DNA from: Toxonevra muliebris
Lineage: Eukaryota; Arthropoda; Insecta; Diptera; Pallopteridae
Assembly (NCBI GenBank): GCA_963691655.1
Contig: OY829326.1
Span: 18,960,878 to 19,024,877, forward strand
Reading direction: 5' to 3'
DNA: 64,000 nt
The position numbers and the translations under genes are program-made. The notes beneath the pieces are model-generated. The model searched no databases. It was not told the origin of the DNA and saw only the letters and a list, made by a program, of their open reading frames with translations. Each line of letters starts with the position of its first letter. Position 1 is the first letter of the stretch. This document shows, in pieces, positions 39,641 to 52,558 of this stretch.

Positions 39641-40317
39641 ATTGTTAAAAAAAAAGATGTGGTCAACCTTGATCTATCTAAAAAAAACAACTTTCCAAAA
39701 GCTTCGAATAGATTTATGGTTATAGACGAATTTAAAGCATAACTGACCCTCTTCTTTGTAGAGCACAATTAGCTTAAGGGTTCTTCGCTTTGAATACTCT
39801 AACATTCAAAGCATACAACAATACAAAGTTCAACTTTTTGAACGATATTAAAGATCACAAAATTTGATTTGTTTTTAATATATTCTAGTGTCGTTTTCAT
39901 ATTAAACATTTGTTTCTCTACCACAATTATTAATTTAAAAATTTTTTCCAATGACTTACAGTGTCAAGCATGTGCGCTCTTGTCTACCAACAAAGTTACA
40001 AATATTTTCAAGTTTTACAAATAAACCACTTTAAAATGTGACTGGGTAAAAAATGAAAAATAAAGCTAACTAAACTAAACAACTAAAACAAAAAAATGCA
40101 TTTAAATATTTCAGTTTTCAACTTTCAGCTACCAACTTTTTGCTATGTAAATGTCGTATAGTAACTAAATTTGTTTGCTTTCTGCTGCTGCTGCTTGAAA
40201 TTTGAAGCGCGCGTGCACTTCTTTCCTCGTTCCGCGTTTACACGCTTTGATTATAAAATATTCCTTTGATGATTTACATAACTTCGAGTAACTTTTTGTT
40301 TTTCAATTCAAGTGCAA

Positions 40318-40342
40318 TTTTTTTTTTTTTTTTTTTTTTTTT
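40318..40342. repeat. Poly-T tract (25 nt)
   Basis: Uninterrupted homopolymer. It could be the complement of an old poly-A tail, but no retroposed body is recognisable next to it. Confidence 0.85.
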
Positions 40343-41165
40343 ACTTTACACTTTCTGCATTTAAAATTGGTTTAAATATGCAGAAAATAGCAACAGAAAA
40401 TAACAGCAAAAAAGTGCTGCTTCTCCTTTAAAAAAAATCAATTTATTATTCTAAAATTTCACAAAAAAAGAACCAAATTGATTTTAGGAATCAAAATCTG
40501 CATAAATAAAATATGAAGCTGACTAATTTGCAAATGTTTATGCAGAATATTTCCTATTTATAAGCGAAATTTCCCTGATGATGAAAAATAATCAAATTTT
40601 CAAACGCGTTTCCGTTGTCGTTTTCATGTTTTTGTTTTATTTTATGCGCAACTGTCATGCACACGTGCAATTATTCAATTTAAGATTTTTTTTGTTGGCA
40701 AATTTTTCAATAGAAATCAATTTATTATGCCGCTTCGACATTTGCTGCATGCAGCATATAGCATATATCTTTTGTTCGCTCTCTGGTGAAATGCTTAAAA
40801 AAAAAAAATAAATGATTTTATATGGAAAATATCAATAAACCAAAATGGATTTTCTTTGGAAATAAATTTGTTATCAACTGAAAAAAAAAAAATATTATGT
40901 GTGCTACTTGCTCCATAAATCTCTGCTCAGTATTTTAAAGCAAATTTGTATCTCCTATATATTTTCGACAACGAATTTTACAGTAGGTAGGTACATCGAA
41001 ACTGCAGAACTTCTCGTGCATTACTGGCCAAACTAGGCTCTTTTATGTTTAGCTCTTTGATTGCATTTTCAGTGATATAAATCCAAAAATCATGTTGCAG
41101 TATGTATTGAAAAGAGAATATGTTGATTTATATGGGAGACTTCAGACTTCAAACTAACATGAAAG

Positions 41166-42050
41166 ACGCACGTCGAGCTGAGGTCGCAAGTGCACTAAGA
41201 GTTTTTTGGCAGTGCAGGGGGGCTTTCGGAAAGACTTGAGGTCTAAATCCGGCATTAGTATACTGGCTATGCATTGAATTTGTGAGACCTGTGGTCTCAT
41301 ATGCCTCAGTAATAAATGGTTAAGTTCAGAAGTCGTACTCCGGGGTCTACTCTATGTCTTTTATATTGACGGATCTAAAACCTTAAGCGGTTCTGAATCA
41401 AGTCGGTACTTTTAAGATGAAACTAAGTACTCTTTTGTCACTGGACTAATAGCGACAGTCTTCATTACGGAGGTCCTGATAATAGAGAAAAGATAGCGTG
41501 GGAAGTTCATAGGCATCTGCAGTGATAGCCAGGCTGCACTGAACCCTGTTAGCTTATCGGAATTGGTCAACGAATGTAACGCAAAACTAAATAGTATTGC
41601 AGAACACAACAAGTTATGTCTTAAATGGGTTTCAGGACACCCAAGAAATAATTTAACCAACACACTTGCCAGCAAAGGCGCTGCAATTTCACCATGAGAC
41701 TCGGAAACTTTTTTTGTTATCAGCTGTAGGGAGGTCCAATGCTGGATCAACGATGGTGGATGGTTCCATTTATAGAAGTAAATCAGCTCCTGTAGAAGTC
41801 CAGAGTATTTCGTGAGACAACCCGCCAGGAAAGCAGCGGAATATCTTCTGAAATTGAGAAGGTAGGACTTAAAAGTACTGGTAGCTGTCAGTACTAGGTT
41901 TAACATATGTGGTCAGCATATGACCAATAAAAACGTCGGTCGGATCGGTGCGCACCTGCCAATCTTGTCTTGAGAACGACGATACTACTGAGAATTATCT
42001 CTGTAGCTGTCGGGCTCTCGCAATAACCTTATTAAAAGCTGTTGAGTAGT
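41166..42050 (+). pseudogene. LINE retrotransposon remnant: end of RT, RNase H, zinc knuckle
   Basis: On the + strand the order matches the 3' half of a LINE ORF2. The distal reverse-transcriptase region near 41200-41310 reads AFGKTWGLNPALVYWL and then FVRPVVSYAS. RNase H motifs follow: YIDGSKTLSG near 41360, ICSDSQAALNPVSLSEL near 41513-41563, and LKWVSGHPRNNL near 41620. A C-terminal knuckle CQSCLENDDTTENYLCSC lies at 41957-42010, where the usual His is Asn. Stops and frameshifts break it repeatedly. Architecture and motifs point to an I/R1-like clade. It is 5'-truncated and inactive. A 164-codon open frame on the opposite strand (41412-41906) is only its antisense shadow. Confidence 0.85.
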
Positions 42051-42745
42051 GATGTTTTGAGTATGAATAATATTCCTCTTACTGCGCTTCTAAGGTTATT
42101 CAGTGAAAAAAAAAAATCAAGGTTGAGAGACCTTAAACTTTTCTTTGCCCCATTTCTGCCCTCACAATTTTTTCCAGTCTTTCTACGCTCTGTTGTTGAC
42201 TCTATCCCTGGTAGAGCTCAAAGGTCGTTGAGACTGAATGCTTTGGTTAAGCCCAGCCCACTCAACTCTAAACGTTCTAAACTCTATACTTAATTGAATC
42301 AAGCTGTTAATACTAAACGTACTACACTTATGACCGAAACGATATTGAAGTTATTCCAGTTTGCAGCTTGCTGTTATCGTTTTATTATCCTGTTAATTTG
42401 AGTTACCATGTTCAACCCTTTGTTAAAATATTTATGCTACTTTATTTGCACATATTCGGTATCCTTGGTATTCTTCATAACCAATGTGGATAGCTTAATT
42501 GTTGGCGTCATTTAAATATGTCATATCGGCTTAGGTGTATCAAGTTTCTAGTGTAGAACGTGTTCTATACTCGTTTTAATACCACAGGCTCTATTTCTAT
42601 AAATATAGAACACAACCTTTGATACTTTTCGAACTATATCAAATGGTACGCTCAGTCAGCAATGCAATGATAAAAGTAAGACCTCAACGAAGTTCATCAT
42701 CAATTTTTTCTTGCTGTGTCAATTTGTCAGCTTAAATGAATATCA

Positions 42746-42770
42746 ACCCTTGAGGTTGGACCTCAAGGGT
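42746..42770. repeat. Perfect hairpin, 11-bp stem and 3-nt loop
   Basis: ACCCTTGAGGT (42746-42756) and ACCTCAAGGGT (42760-42770) are exact reverse complements around TGG. No following T-run or gene suggests a terminator role; the function is unknown. Confidence 0.75.
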
Positions 42771-45700
42771 CTGAATTTTTTGATAGCCTATCTCTACATC
42801 TACAAATTTTTAAAAACAATGATTGATTTCTAGAAAACAAAGAATCATACATAGATATTGAGATCACAGGTAAAAAAACTAAAGCTGTATTCGTATATGC
42901 CACTTATAGCTCCATACAACAGCCCAACAATTTTTTATAAAATGCTTATTTTTTGTTGTTTTGTTTTCAATCTAAGTGACGCCATAGCCTGGCGTTGATT
43001 TAGTTTCTGCAGGCCGTGTCGTTTCTACGTACGACGTATAAGATTTTAGAGTTGCCAACATAATATAAGAACATTTTTTGTTTCTTAATATTCAACTAAT
43101 TTTGAAAACTCATTAAATTTCAATTTATAAAAAAACAAAAATATTAGCAGAGCAGCATAACTAAATAAACAAATTTGTGTATTTTAATTTTTTTTTTATT
43201 TTTCATGCACCCTCATTTTTGTGTGTGACGTAGTCTTGTATGAAACGAACAAGAAGAAGAGCAAACATAAGATTTATTAACGTAAACACGTGAATTAAAC
43301 GTACTTTGCTTTTTGTGTGTGGAAATCCATGAGCTAATAATAATTTTTTAATATTTTTAATACTATTTCTTAACAAATACATACAAAGTACGAGTACTAG
43401 GAAAATAGGTTAATGCGGATTATTTGTTTTTTTTTTTTTTTTTGGGTTTATTTTTTTTGGAAATATGAAAACTATATGTCAACTTTCTTAAAAAACTTTT
43501 TTAGAAAAATGAGAATATTATATTTTTATTTAAAGAAGAAATGCCGTGCGACCTTTTTCTCCACTTCAAAGAGTAATAAAATTATTAACAAATACATAAA
43601 GTAACAAAAAAAAGGCAACTTTTGTAGACTTCACCAAGAATTATGAAAAGTTGTTTCAACAAAGTCTTAAATTTCAACAATATTTTGCAAATTATTAACA
43701 CAAGTGCAAAATAAGTAAAATAAAATATGTACTACTTAAATGGAAAAAGGTTAACATAATATTTTGGACTTCTGGTTTAAAGGATATGTTTCTTTTAATA
43801 CTAATTTTATATGGTAACAATTGTGACAAAAATAAAAAAAAATTGTTATAAAATTATTCAGAGAAAGAGCAGCAAAAAGAATTGTGGAGCACTCATGCAA
43901 GTTTTCGCGTATTTTTTTAATTAAATTTGAAAGGGTGAAATGCTAAAAGCATTCCCATTTTTTTTCCATCTCTTTAATGCAAACAAATTTTTTTTTTGTT
44001 AAGTGGTACAGCGAAAAATAAAGTAAAACGTGATCAAAAGTCACAAACACACAAAAGCACATAAATTTTGTTATGTGCACAAAATGTAAAATAAAAAAAA
44101 AGTGGTAGTAGAAAAAAAGAGTACGAAAAACAGAGTAGAGAAAAAGTAGTAGCAGTTGTTATAAGAATGTGACCAAAATGGTAACGTTGTGAAAAAATAT
44201 TGCAAAGGAAAGTGTTCATGACGACAGTTTCTCAGGTGCTGGTCGAGTTGTATATTGTCAACAAATTTAAAATGTTGAATTCACAAACATAAATGTTTCA
44301 TAACAGTGTGTACCAAATTTTGTTTTTTTGTTTGAGTTATAAGTCATTAAAAAATTTATTTTCTATATTTTTTAACATATTTTAATAGTACGCAAAGATA
44401 CCTTGGTTAGGGTCCGCATTTAGATTCGACAGCCAAATCATTAAACTCCATCTTGAAGACGGGAATTCAACTGATTAGACCTAAAATTCGTTCATATCCT
44501 TTAAATATAATCGAAGCCTTTGCATAATAGCAATACCAGATCAAGGTTAGTCAAATCTACCTTTTCAAGAAAAGTTTGCCTAGTATCGCACATCTAGCTT
44601 GAATCTCTTATACCGATTCGTACTTCTTTCCCGATTTTAAGGGCATTCCTTATTAAAAATTCGCTGTTGGAGAAACCCTAATAATACTGCGGGACTCCTG
44701 TTTTTGTTAAATTTTGCTCATTTTTGAAGGGAAAGATGCTGAAATCTATTTTTAAATTCTTTGTTTTAATCCAAAATATCTCAAACGTGACGTGCTGGGG
44801 AAAAACTGAATACACTATCAAATTCTATGGCCAAAAGTTAAGTTAAAGTGTCTCGGTTTTCCCGTTGTGCTCTCTTAAAAGTTGAAATTTTACCTACAGC
44901 TACGTGATTCATGTTCAAAACCGTCATAAGATTCCATTCCTTAACTAAAAATTATTGCTTTGTTGTTGCAGCAATATTTTCATGTTATCCAGTGTAATCT
45001 CTTCACACATTTTTTTTTATGTTTCCATCTCCCGGGAATGCGGAAAAATTAAAGTTAATTCTCATTTAAGTGGCAGTTAAGTGCACATGTCCATAAAAAA
45101 AATTAACTGCAGCAGAAATGTTCTTCTTTTTTATCTGAACTTCTACTGCAGGCGATTCTTGAAACAAAAAAAAAAATTGTCTGCTGCAACAAAAAATAAA
45201 AAAAAAATCACAAAAACGCATTGCAATAAATTGAAAGCACAATTTGCTGGTTGTTTATTTAAAACTTAAAGAAAATGCTATAATTCCCCACCACAAAAAA
45301 CGTAAAATAAAAATTGTGCGACATTCAAGGCTGATAATTGCGTAGATATGGACCTACATTAAAATTTTTGATTACAAACAATAACGACAAGAAAAAAATA
45401 AAAAGAAGAACAAGAAGAAGAAAAAGCAGCAGCGCAGCAAGAACAACATTAAAATGTGACATGAAAAACAAATAACAATGTGATAAATTGGAAAACTGCA
45501 ACGAGTGCGCAACTCACTTTTGCACAATTTAATTGCTTTTGTGCCGAGCCGCAGACAGCATAAGGAAGTTGACAGCAACAGCGGTGCAGGTGGAGGCGGA
45601 GGTGAAGGTGAGGCAAAAGGCAGTGGGTATTCATGTTATTGGTGACACGTCATGACGCACGCACGTAGCATCTACCAACACTTTTATTGCAATCCACAAA

Positions 45701-46546
45701 TACTTAGTTGCAATGTGGCGGGCTGCGCGCATCCATCAAGGTGCGATCTGAAACGACATTTCGGTTCGTTGCCGTTGTCAACAGCTAAAAATGTGGGCCA
45801 GCTACGTTTCTCTACTGTGTCTGTGTGTCTCCTTGCCACAAAGAAAATATTGCATATGAAAATATCTAGGTAAACAAAGAGAGATAGAAATAGAGAGAAG
45901 CAAAAATTTCGTTAAATCTGCAATCTTTTGATAATTCTATAGAAATTCGGTTAATTTATTATCTAAATTTATGTAAGCATAAATTCGAATGGTTGCTATA
46001 CTCTGCATTTAATGCACGCAATCTCCGCAATTGCAACAAATTTAATTTTTTTTTTTATATCGTGTTTGTAAGGAAGCAATCAATGAATGGAGTAAGAATA
46101 AAGAAAATAAAGCAATAAAAATGTGAAATTAATCAAATAGAAATAAATATAAAATTTCAAAAGAATTTTTTACTTATTTATAAGTTTCATTGCATCGCAA
46201 AATACTGCACGGCGGGGCACCCTAATGTATATGCGTGAGCGGCAACCGCTTCCAATCAAAAATAATTACGCAATATTTTTCTTCTTTTTTTTCTTTCTTG
46301 CTGTTGTTTTTCTTTTTTATTCGATAATATTGTTGTTAATTTTGAGATTTTTGTTTACAATTAAAATGAAAGTACATTGTGTTTAATGTGTCTGCGGTCA
46401 GATTGCATAAAAAACCAATGTAGAAACAATTAATGTAGTATTGGAAGAATTTAGAAATGGTAGTTGTATTTCCAGAAGTGAACTTTGGGGTCGTTGGTTA
46501 GACATGATGTTGATAAACAGGCAAATTTTACATTACATATATTCTC

Positions 46547-46589
46547 TTATTCCAACTTCAACTTAACTCGGTGGTAGAAGTTGGAATAA
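46547..46589. repeat. Perfect hairpin, 13-bp stem and 17-nt loop
   Basis: TTATTCCAACTTC (46547-46559) pairs exactly with GAAGTTGGAATAA (46577-46589). It is compact enough to fold in RNA, but nothing identifies it as a known RNA gene. Confidence 0.7.
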
Positions 46590-48354
46590 CTGTGTACGAG
46601 TATTAGAGAAGGTTTGGGAAACCGAGCAAACAAGTTGACGAGTTTTTCATCGAAGTTTATTTAGGTTTATTTAACTCCTTCTTCTTTTACGGTGCAACAG
46701 TCCATGGAGAGCTCAGACAGAGCATTTTGCATCCATTTACGTTGTGGGAATAATATTTGTACATTTATAGAATGGAACTACAGTCTTATGCCGAATCCGA
46801 ATAAAAAGCTTTTCTTAACCAATTTTTTATTTTTGGAGATTGAAGTGGGAACACAACGAAATTTTCCTACTGAGGGTAATTCCTAATTCAAAACCCGGGC
46901 GAAGATAGAAACTAAATATTTTTCCATAAGGTAAAAAATTAGAATATATTTGCGAATTTCAGCCCCCCGACTGAAGATTTCTGGATCCATTATTGGGGTA
47001 AACCCTCCCCCTTCCCAATAAATAACTCATATATTTTTATCGTTTTTCATGAAAAGCAAAAAAATTTAAACAAACCCCGCTCCTTCCCCCCTTCCTTCTG
47101 GATCCACTAGTGGTCCATGTTATAAGTTCCGAAAAAGCTTTCTGGCATCGGATCAGTTATTTGCTCTAACCGCTATAGTTATTTTTGAATGTTACGGGGC
47201 ACTTGGTAAGCACTGAGTAGGATATCTTCTATTTTATTAGAGTAAGAAGAAGTTATGCTACTACGAATTTTATTGCGCCTCTAGCACCCGACAGCTTCTT
47301 CTAGTGATTGCAAGAAATTTTAAATGCGTTTTGAGACGACTGCGTTTTGTCAAACTGCAGCCACTCAAAGCCAGTTAGCGAATTTAATACCAGAATCCTT
47401 CTGTCCATTATAGTCCATTATAGGTTTCGAGCCAGAAAAATAAGCAGATAACCAAATTATGACCAGATTATACAAGATTTCATTGCTCAATATGCTTTAG
47501 TGGCTCGGAACCCATATCAATTATAACCAAAGTATTCTCTATGCCGCTGGATTTAAGTTTAGACTTGAACCAGTAAACAAATTCTGCTGCCGAATTCGGG
47601 GTCAGTGTTCAAAAGTACACATGTTACTAACTATTTCCTATTTTCAATCATCTTTCAAACATCTTATTTTCACATTCATGTGTTTTCGAATATACATAGT
47701 AAAAGATTTGGTAAGTGCTAACTAGTTCCTAAGCTAGTGACAATTGTAGCAGGTTTTCAAAAACTAAGGACTTCACAATGAACCACATATGATATGATTG
47801 TGTTCGCATGAACTTGAACAACTAATAAATATAAAATTCATTAAAACATTTCCATACCTGGCGGAGAATTTCTGTCCTGAGTTGATTTAGTTATAGGTGA
47901 TAAAATTAAAATAATTTATAATCACATTTAAAATTTCAATTTAAAACTGTCGCAATCTCACAAAATTAGTTTAATTTGAATTATTTGCACATTCCGTAAA
48001 TTTTTCTTGGCATTTTTAATGACCATGGATATATTTTTTGGTTTATTAATTGGCCATAATTAATATCAGCAGTCACCATAATTTCAACACTGCTACTTAA
48101 GTCTTTATTCTGAATTTCATTTATTTTTATTTATTACTTTATCTTTTTTATATAGCAACTACAGTTAAATGGAAAAATTTTAAACGTAAAATACGTTAAA
48201 TTAAGTACCTAACTATTAATTTTTATTTTTCTGTGTGACACACAAGTATTTTTTTTGTTTCCTTAAAAGAAATGCGAATTAGTTAATGTTTGTTATTTAT
48301 TACTGGGTTATTTACTATTCCGGGGCAAAACCACAAAAGAAATGACATATTTTC

Positions 48355-49685
48355 AGATTGGAAATCTAGTCACTAAATTTTGACTGCACTATAATTTTCA
48401 CTACCACTAAATCTTTAGTGGTAGCGGAAATAAAAGCTAACTACCACTAAACCTTAGTGATAGTGGAAATAAATATCAACTACCACTAAAAATTACCACT
48501 AAATGTAAAAATTATCTACCACTAAACCTTTTGTGATAGTGAAAACAAAATCTCACTATCACTAAACGTTTAGTGGTAGTGAAAATCGAAACCAACTAAC
48601 ACTAAACTAGTGGCAATTAGTGAAAATCGAAACCAACTACCACTAAACTAGTGGCAATTAAACCCCACTACCACTAACCATTTGGTGGTAAGTGTAGAGA
48701 GTTTAATTGAAGGTCAAGTTGAAATGCATCGTAAAAGAATTTATAAATGTTTGAATGAATGAATATATTAATCTTTTTCTTATACTAAATACTTTGTAGA
48801 AAGTTAAATTTCAATGAAAAAAATATATTTTTTTCATTTTCCATAAATTATTTTACCATATTGCGGTGTTATACAATGATTATTTTTCTATTATATACAA
48901 AGTTATGTATTAATCAAGTGGTTTAGTACAAAAACATGGAACAAATAGAAAATGGAGTTGATCATATTAGTCTATGAACGACTTCTATATTGGAAAAAAC
49001 AACATATCGTCATCTAAAATCCAAAAAGCTGTAACTACACAAATTTTTAAAACCGACTTGTTGATTAATTATGATGCACTTGCTCAAATTACACGTTCCT
49101 GCAAAATTTTAAACCTCTACGCCCAAAAATAACGGTTTTACTAAGGTACTCCAAAAAGCCGTAACTACAAGTACATGAATTAATTAAGCAAATAGAAGTA
49201 TTTACACATTTGAAGTAAAAAGAAAACGAAATATTTGAATATCTTTAAGTAACTATATGTTACTAAACTTTCACAATTACATTCTTCTTAAATCTATAAT
49301 ATTTTTCATTTTACAATTTTTTTTGCTCTTCCTGTAAAGAAATAAAATGTATAGTTACTACTTTTAGATATCGAAATACACCCTTTTTGATGTTGTTTTC
49401 ATAAAGGTTTAGTGGTAGTTAATTTTTATTTCCACTACCACTAAAGGTTTAGTGGTAGTTGATTTTTATTTCCACTACCACTAAAAGTTTAGTGGTAGTT
49501 GACTTTTATTTCCACTACCACTAAAGGTTTAGTGATAGTTAATTTTTATTTTTACTACCACTACAAGTTTAGTGGTAGTTGATTTTTATTTCCACTACCA
49601 CTAAACGTTCAGTGGTAATGGAGCCTTACTCCCATTGGCACTAAAAGTAGTGAAGACCGAAATTTATTCACTAAATCCCCAGTCT
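48355..49685. mobile_element. Foldback-type transposable element with 40-bp tandem-repeat arms
   Basis: The left arm (about 48395-48698) holds eight copies, starting at about 48401, 48441, 48480, 48516, 48556, 48596, 48637 and 48668. The right arm (49401-49640) holds six copies in exact 40-bp register, in inverted orientation. Each unit contains a near-palindrome of the form CCACTAAA-GTTTAGTGG followed by TAGTTGATTTTTATTT. The outer ends form a further imperfect inverted repeat (AGATTGGAAATCTAGT at 48355; complement AGACTGGGGATTTAGT ending at 49685). The roughly 700-bp centre has no transposase frame; it carries two copies of CAAAAAGC(T/C)GTAACTACA. Architecture matches foldback elements known from Drosophila; relatedness to those is not shown. 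Confidence 0.88.
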
Positions 49686-52239
49686 TTAATTTATTAGATA
49701 ATTGTAAGTGTAAACTTTTGTATCCATCACTAATTTAATCCTAGCATTACTAAAAACAACTAGAACTAAGAGGAGAAATTTTATAAATACGCATTATCTT
49801 CAAAATATAAATGTTTAAAACAAAAGCGTTCCAACGCCAAAAAAGATGCATTTAAAATAGAAATGCATTTTTACTAAAGATATTAAGAAAAAAAAAAAAA
49901 AAAAAGAAAGAAAATTAAAAATTTTAAAAAAAATAAAATATAATACAAAAGAAAAGCCCGACGATGACGTCAATCGAATCTATTTTCACTTAATATATAT
50001 ATTCATATAAGTTTCTTTAAAAATAAATTTTAAATCTATACTTTTGGTCAATGCAACTCAAAATGAAATTGAACGCATCTGTCTGTCTGTTGGTGCGGTT
50101 GCCAAGTAGCAGTAGGCAGCTGCAATGATGATGATGATGATGATGAGCCCTTTTGCCTTGGTTGCCAGCTATCGGTTGCGTTGTTCGCTCGTATAACGCT
50201 CGCTGGCTGCATGCTGCACGCATGCATGCATTAGCGAAAGTATTAAAAACATTTTGATCAATAACAGAAGCATACAATTTTTTATTTCTGTGCTATTTTT
50301 TGACACTAAGTATAGCTAAATTTAAAAATGTGAAAGTATTTGAGAAAAAATAGAAAATGTTTTTATAATAAAAGTGAAAAATTGGCAAATATTTTGCAGA
50401 TTGTGGTATTGTTGCATTATATCACACTTGAGGATTAGAAAATGCATATAGCAAACAATTGGCATAACTCGTAGATGCTATAAATAAATGCATTATTTTA
50501 GAAATATATAAAAAGGTGATTGCTGCAGTATTTATTTTTAATGAAAGTGTGAACAAATTTATGTTTGAATGTTTTAAAAATAAAATTTTTGTATTCGTGT
50601 TTTGTGTGCTTGTGACAAGTTTCATATGTTTAAATTAGACACATTTCATTTTCAACAATGCAATTATTGTATTTGATATAATATTGTATTCTTGAAATTA
50701 CAAATGCTTGCTACTTGTCATTGAGTTTTCTTTTGTCATAATAGGCCACGATTTTGTTGCAACTGTTTTTGGTTTTCTAACTCAAGATTGACAAGACAAT
50801 AGCAGCTGCAGCCATTGAGAATCACTTAGCAATGATATTTTTAATGGTTTGGGTGCCTTAAGTTAAGGCCAAATGATTTTTTTGCTGGAAAAATATACAG
50901 TTGATAATGAAATTGAATTTTAATTAACTACTTAATTTTAGATGGCCTGCACGCCATACTAACACAAATATTTAGATAGACCTTCATTCTTCTTTCCTGT
51001 GAACTCTTTTTAAATTAGATTTTTTTGGAAACTGAACTCGTTTTCCTGCTTACACTGTAATCTTTGGAAAATGTTAAGAATTTCGATTAATCTGTAACTC
51101 ACTCAATCAATCAATAATGTACTCCAAAGCTTCATGTTTCTAATTCCCACTAATGTATACCTGATTGAAAATCTATGTGCATACATGTTCGTAAGTGATC
51201 TAAAATATAGAAAAAAAAAACATATTTGCCAAACAAAGTAGAAAATCCTTTTAACTATGTATTTTCTACAAAATTTCCGCACGTTCAAGCGGCTTAAGTG
51301 TGCTTTAACACATGTAGGTCACCTTTTTTTTTATTTAAACAGTTTGCATAGCTTATGTTCTTTCAGCTTATTTTAACTATTATTGACATAGTTTAAACAA
51401 TATCTAAAAACCAGAAAAAAAATTCACCTAATAGGAAAACTTTCACACTACTAAAAATGACCGCACAACAACAGCAACTAGAAAAAGCAATAACAACAAA
51501 ATATTTGTAATAGCTTAAAAATGGGAAAAATTTACAAATACAAAACCAACAATATCTACCTTTTTATATAAATTTCTATGCAAGAAGTTAGTTGGAAAAA
51601 AAGGAGTAGAAAAGTTACGGCAACTTTGGCTTTTATCAAATATACACATGTATGAGTGCATGTACGAATATACCCAGTTGGAAATGAGGGAGTCGATGAT
51701 TTCCTTGGAAAGCATACGTATAAAAAGAAAATATAACATGGAAAAATAAGTAGAAGGTAATAATATATTTGATATCATTCATTAAAAACGGAGTCTTGTG
51801 TTCATCATAATGAATGTTCTCTATATTGTTAAAACCATTTTTTCTCTAGTAGAAGTTTTCCTAAAATGCACATTAAAATAAAAATCCACAAGTATAATAC
51901 TTTTGCTGACATGGTCATGCTAAGTATTAATGATCCAAACAAAGAATTTCATTTTAATATGAATTCTGAGCAATTCAGTTATAAACCTTATATAGTCCTG
52001 GTGTACAGTGATATTTCGCCGAATTTTAAGCCACATGAATTTATTCGATAAATCGATATTTACCTATACCGGCTAGTGGGAGGAACGGAGGAGAAATTTG
52101 TATGTTTTGAATTTTTCGGGACACCATTTCTGAAAATCCAGAAATTTTCCTAAAAGGTTTTCATTATTTTAATACAGCTATTGTAGTACATAATCTTCCA
52201 AAGGAGCTGTATGAATTTAATTACTTAATTCAAAATCAT
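49686..52239. other. Non-coding AT-rich stretch
   Basis: No gene is recognised. It contains an A-run near 49890-49905, a (TGA)n microsatellite at 50125-50146 inside a locally GC-richer patch (50060-50230), and no clear repeat ends. Confidence 0.4.
50125..50146. repeat. (TGA)n microsatellite
   Basis: Seven consecutive TGA units, followed by GCCC. Confidence 0.85.
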
Positions 52240-52241
52240 TA

Positions 52242-52556
52242 GGGTGATTCTCTAAGTCTAGTGTATGCCCTTGCACTATGCAAGAATAGCACAAGTTGTA
52301 AAACTTTCCAATCCGTGCAACGAAACAAAAACAAAATACACGTCAATCCATTTTGCAACACTTAAAAACTTTTCCTACAACGATACCTATGTATATGTTC
52401 AATGCAGTGAAGTGTAGTATATTAAATGCAACTCTGTGCCTCTCTCTTACTCTCTGTGTTTACATTTATTCTTTCGAATCGTAGTATAATTTAGTATAAT
52501 ATTTTTGCATTTTGTGCTATCGTGCAATTATACTAGACTTAGGGAATTAATTACCC
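52242..52556. mobile_element. TA-flanked MITE, about 315 bp
   Basis: The left end GGGTGATTCTCTAAGTCTAG and the right end (complement) GGGTAATTAATTCCCTAAGT share an inverted repeat that continues through CTAAGTCTAGT(G/A)TA and, more loosely, to a shared GCAC/ATAGCAC-like phrase. TA is present on both sides (52240-52241 and 52557-52558). No coding capacity. The TA duplication suggests a Tc1/mariner-derived MITE; one end has a 4-5 bp insertion or deletion relative to the other. Confidence 0.75.
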
Positions 52557-52558
52557 TA

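Larger units (their letters stand above)
42051..48354. other. Non-coding stretch with small hairpins
   Basis: No gene is recognised. Perfect short hairpins occur at 42746-42770 and 46547-46589. C-rich tracts lie near 46965-47100, where two copies of TTCTGGATCCA flank runs of C. Around 45540-45830 the base composition is less AT-rich, with a GGAGGCGGAGGTGAAGGTGA run, but there is no credible splice-bounded frame. Confidence 0.4.

Noticed and set aside
41412..41906. Longest open frame in the window, 164 codons, minus strand
   Set aside because: It is antisense to a LINE remnant whose RT, RNase H and zinc-knuckle motifs read on the + strand; the minus translation resembles nothing.
45652..45873. 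Frame with CNVAGCAHPSRCDLKRHF, superficially zinc-finger-like
   Set aside because: Cys and His spacing does not fit C2H2 or other standard fingers, and there is no splice-bounded context.
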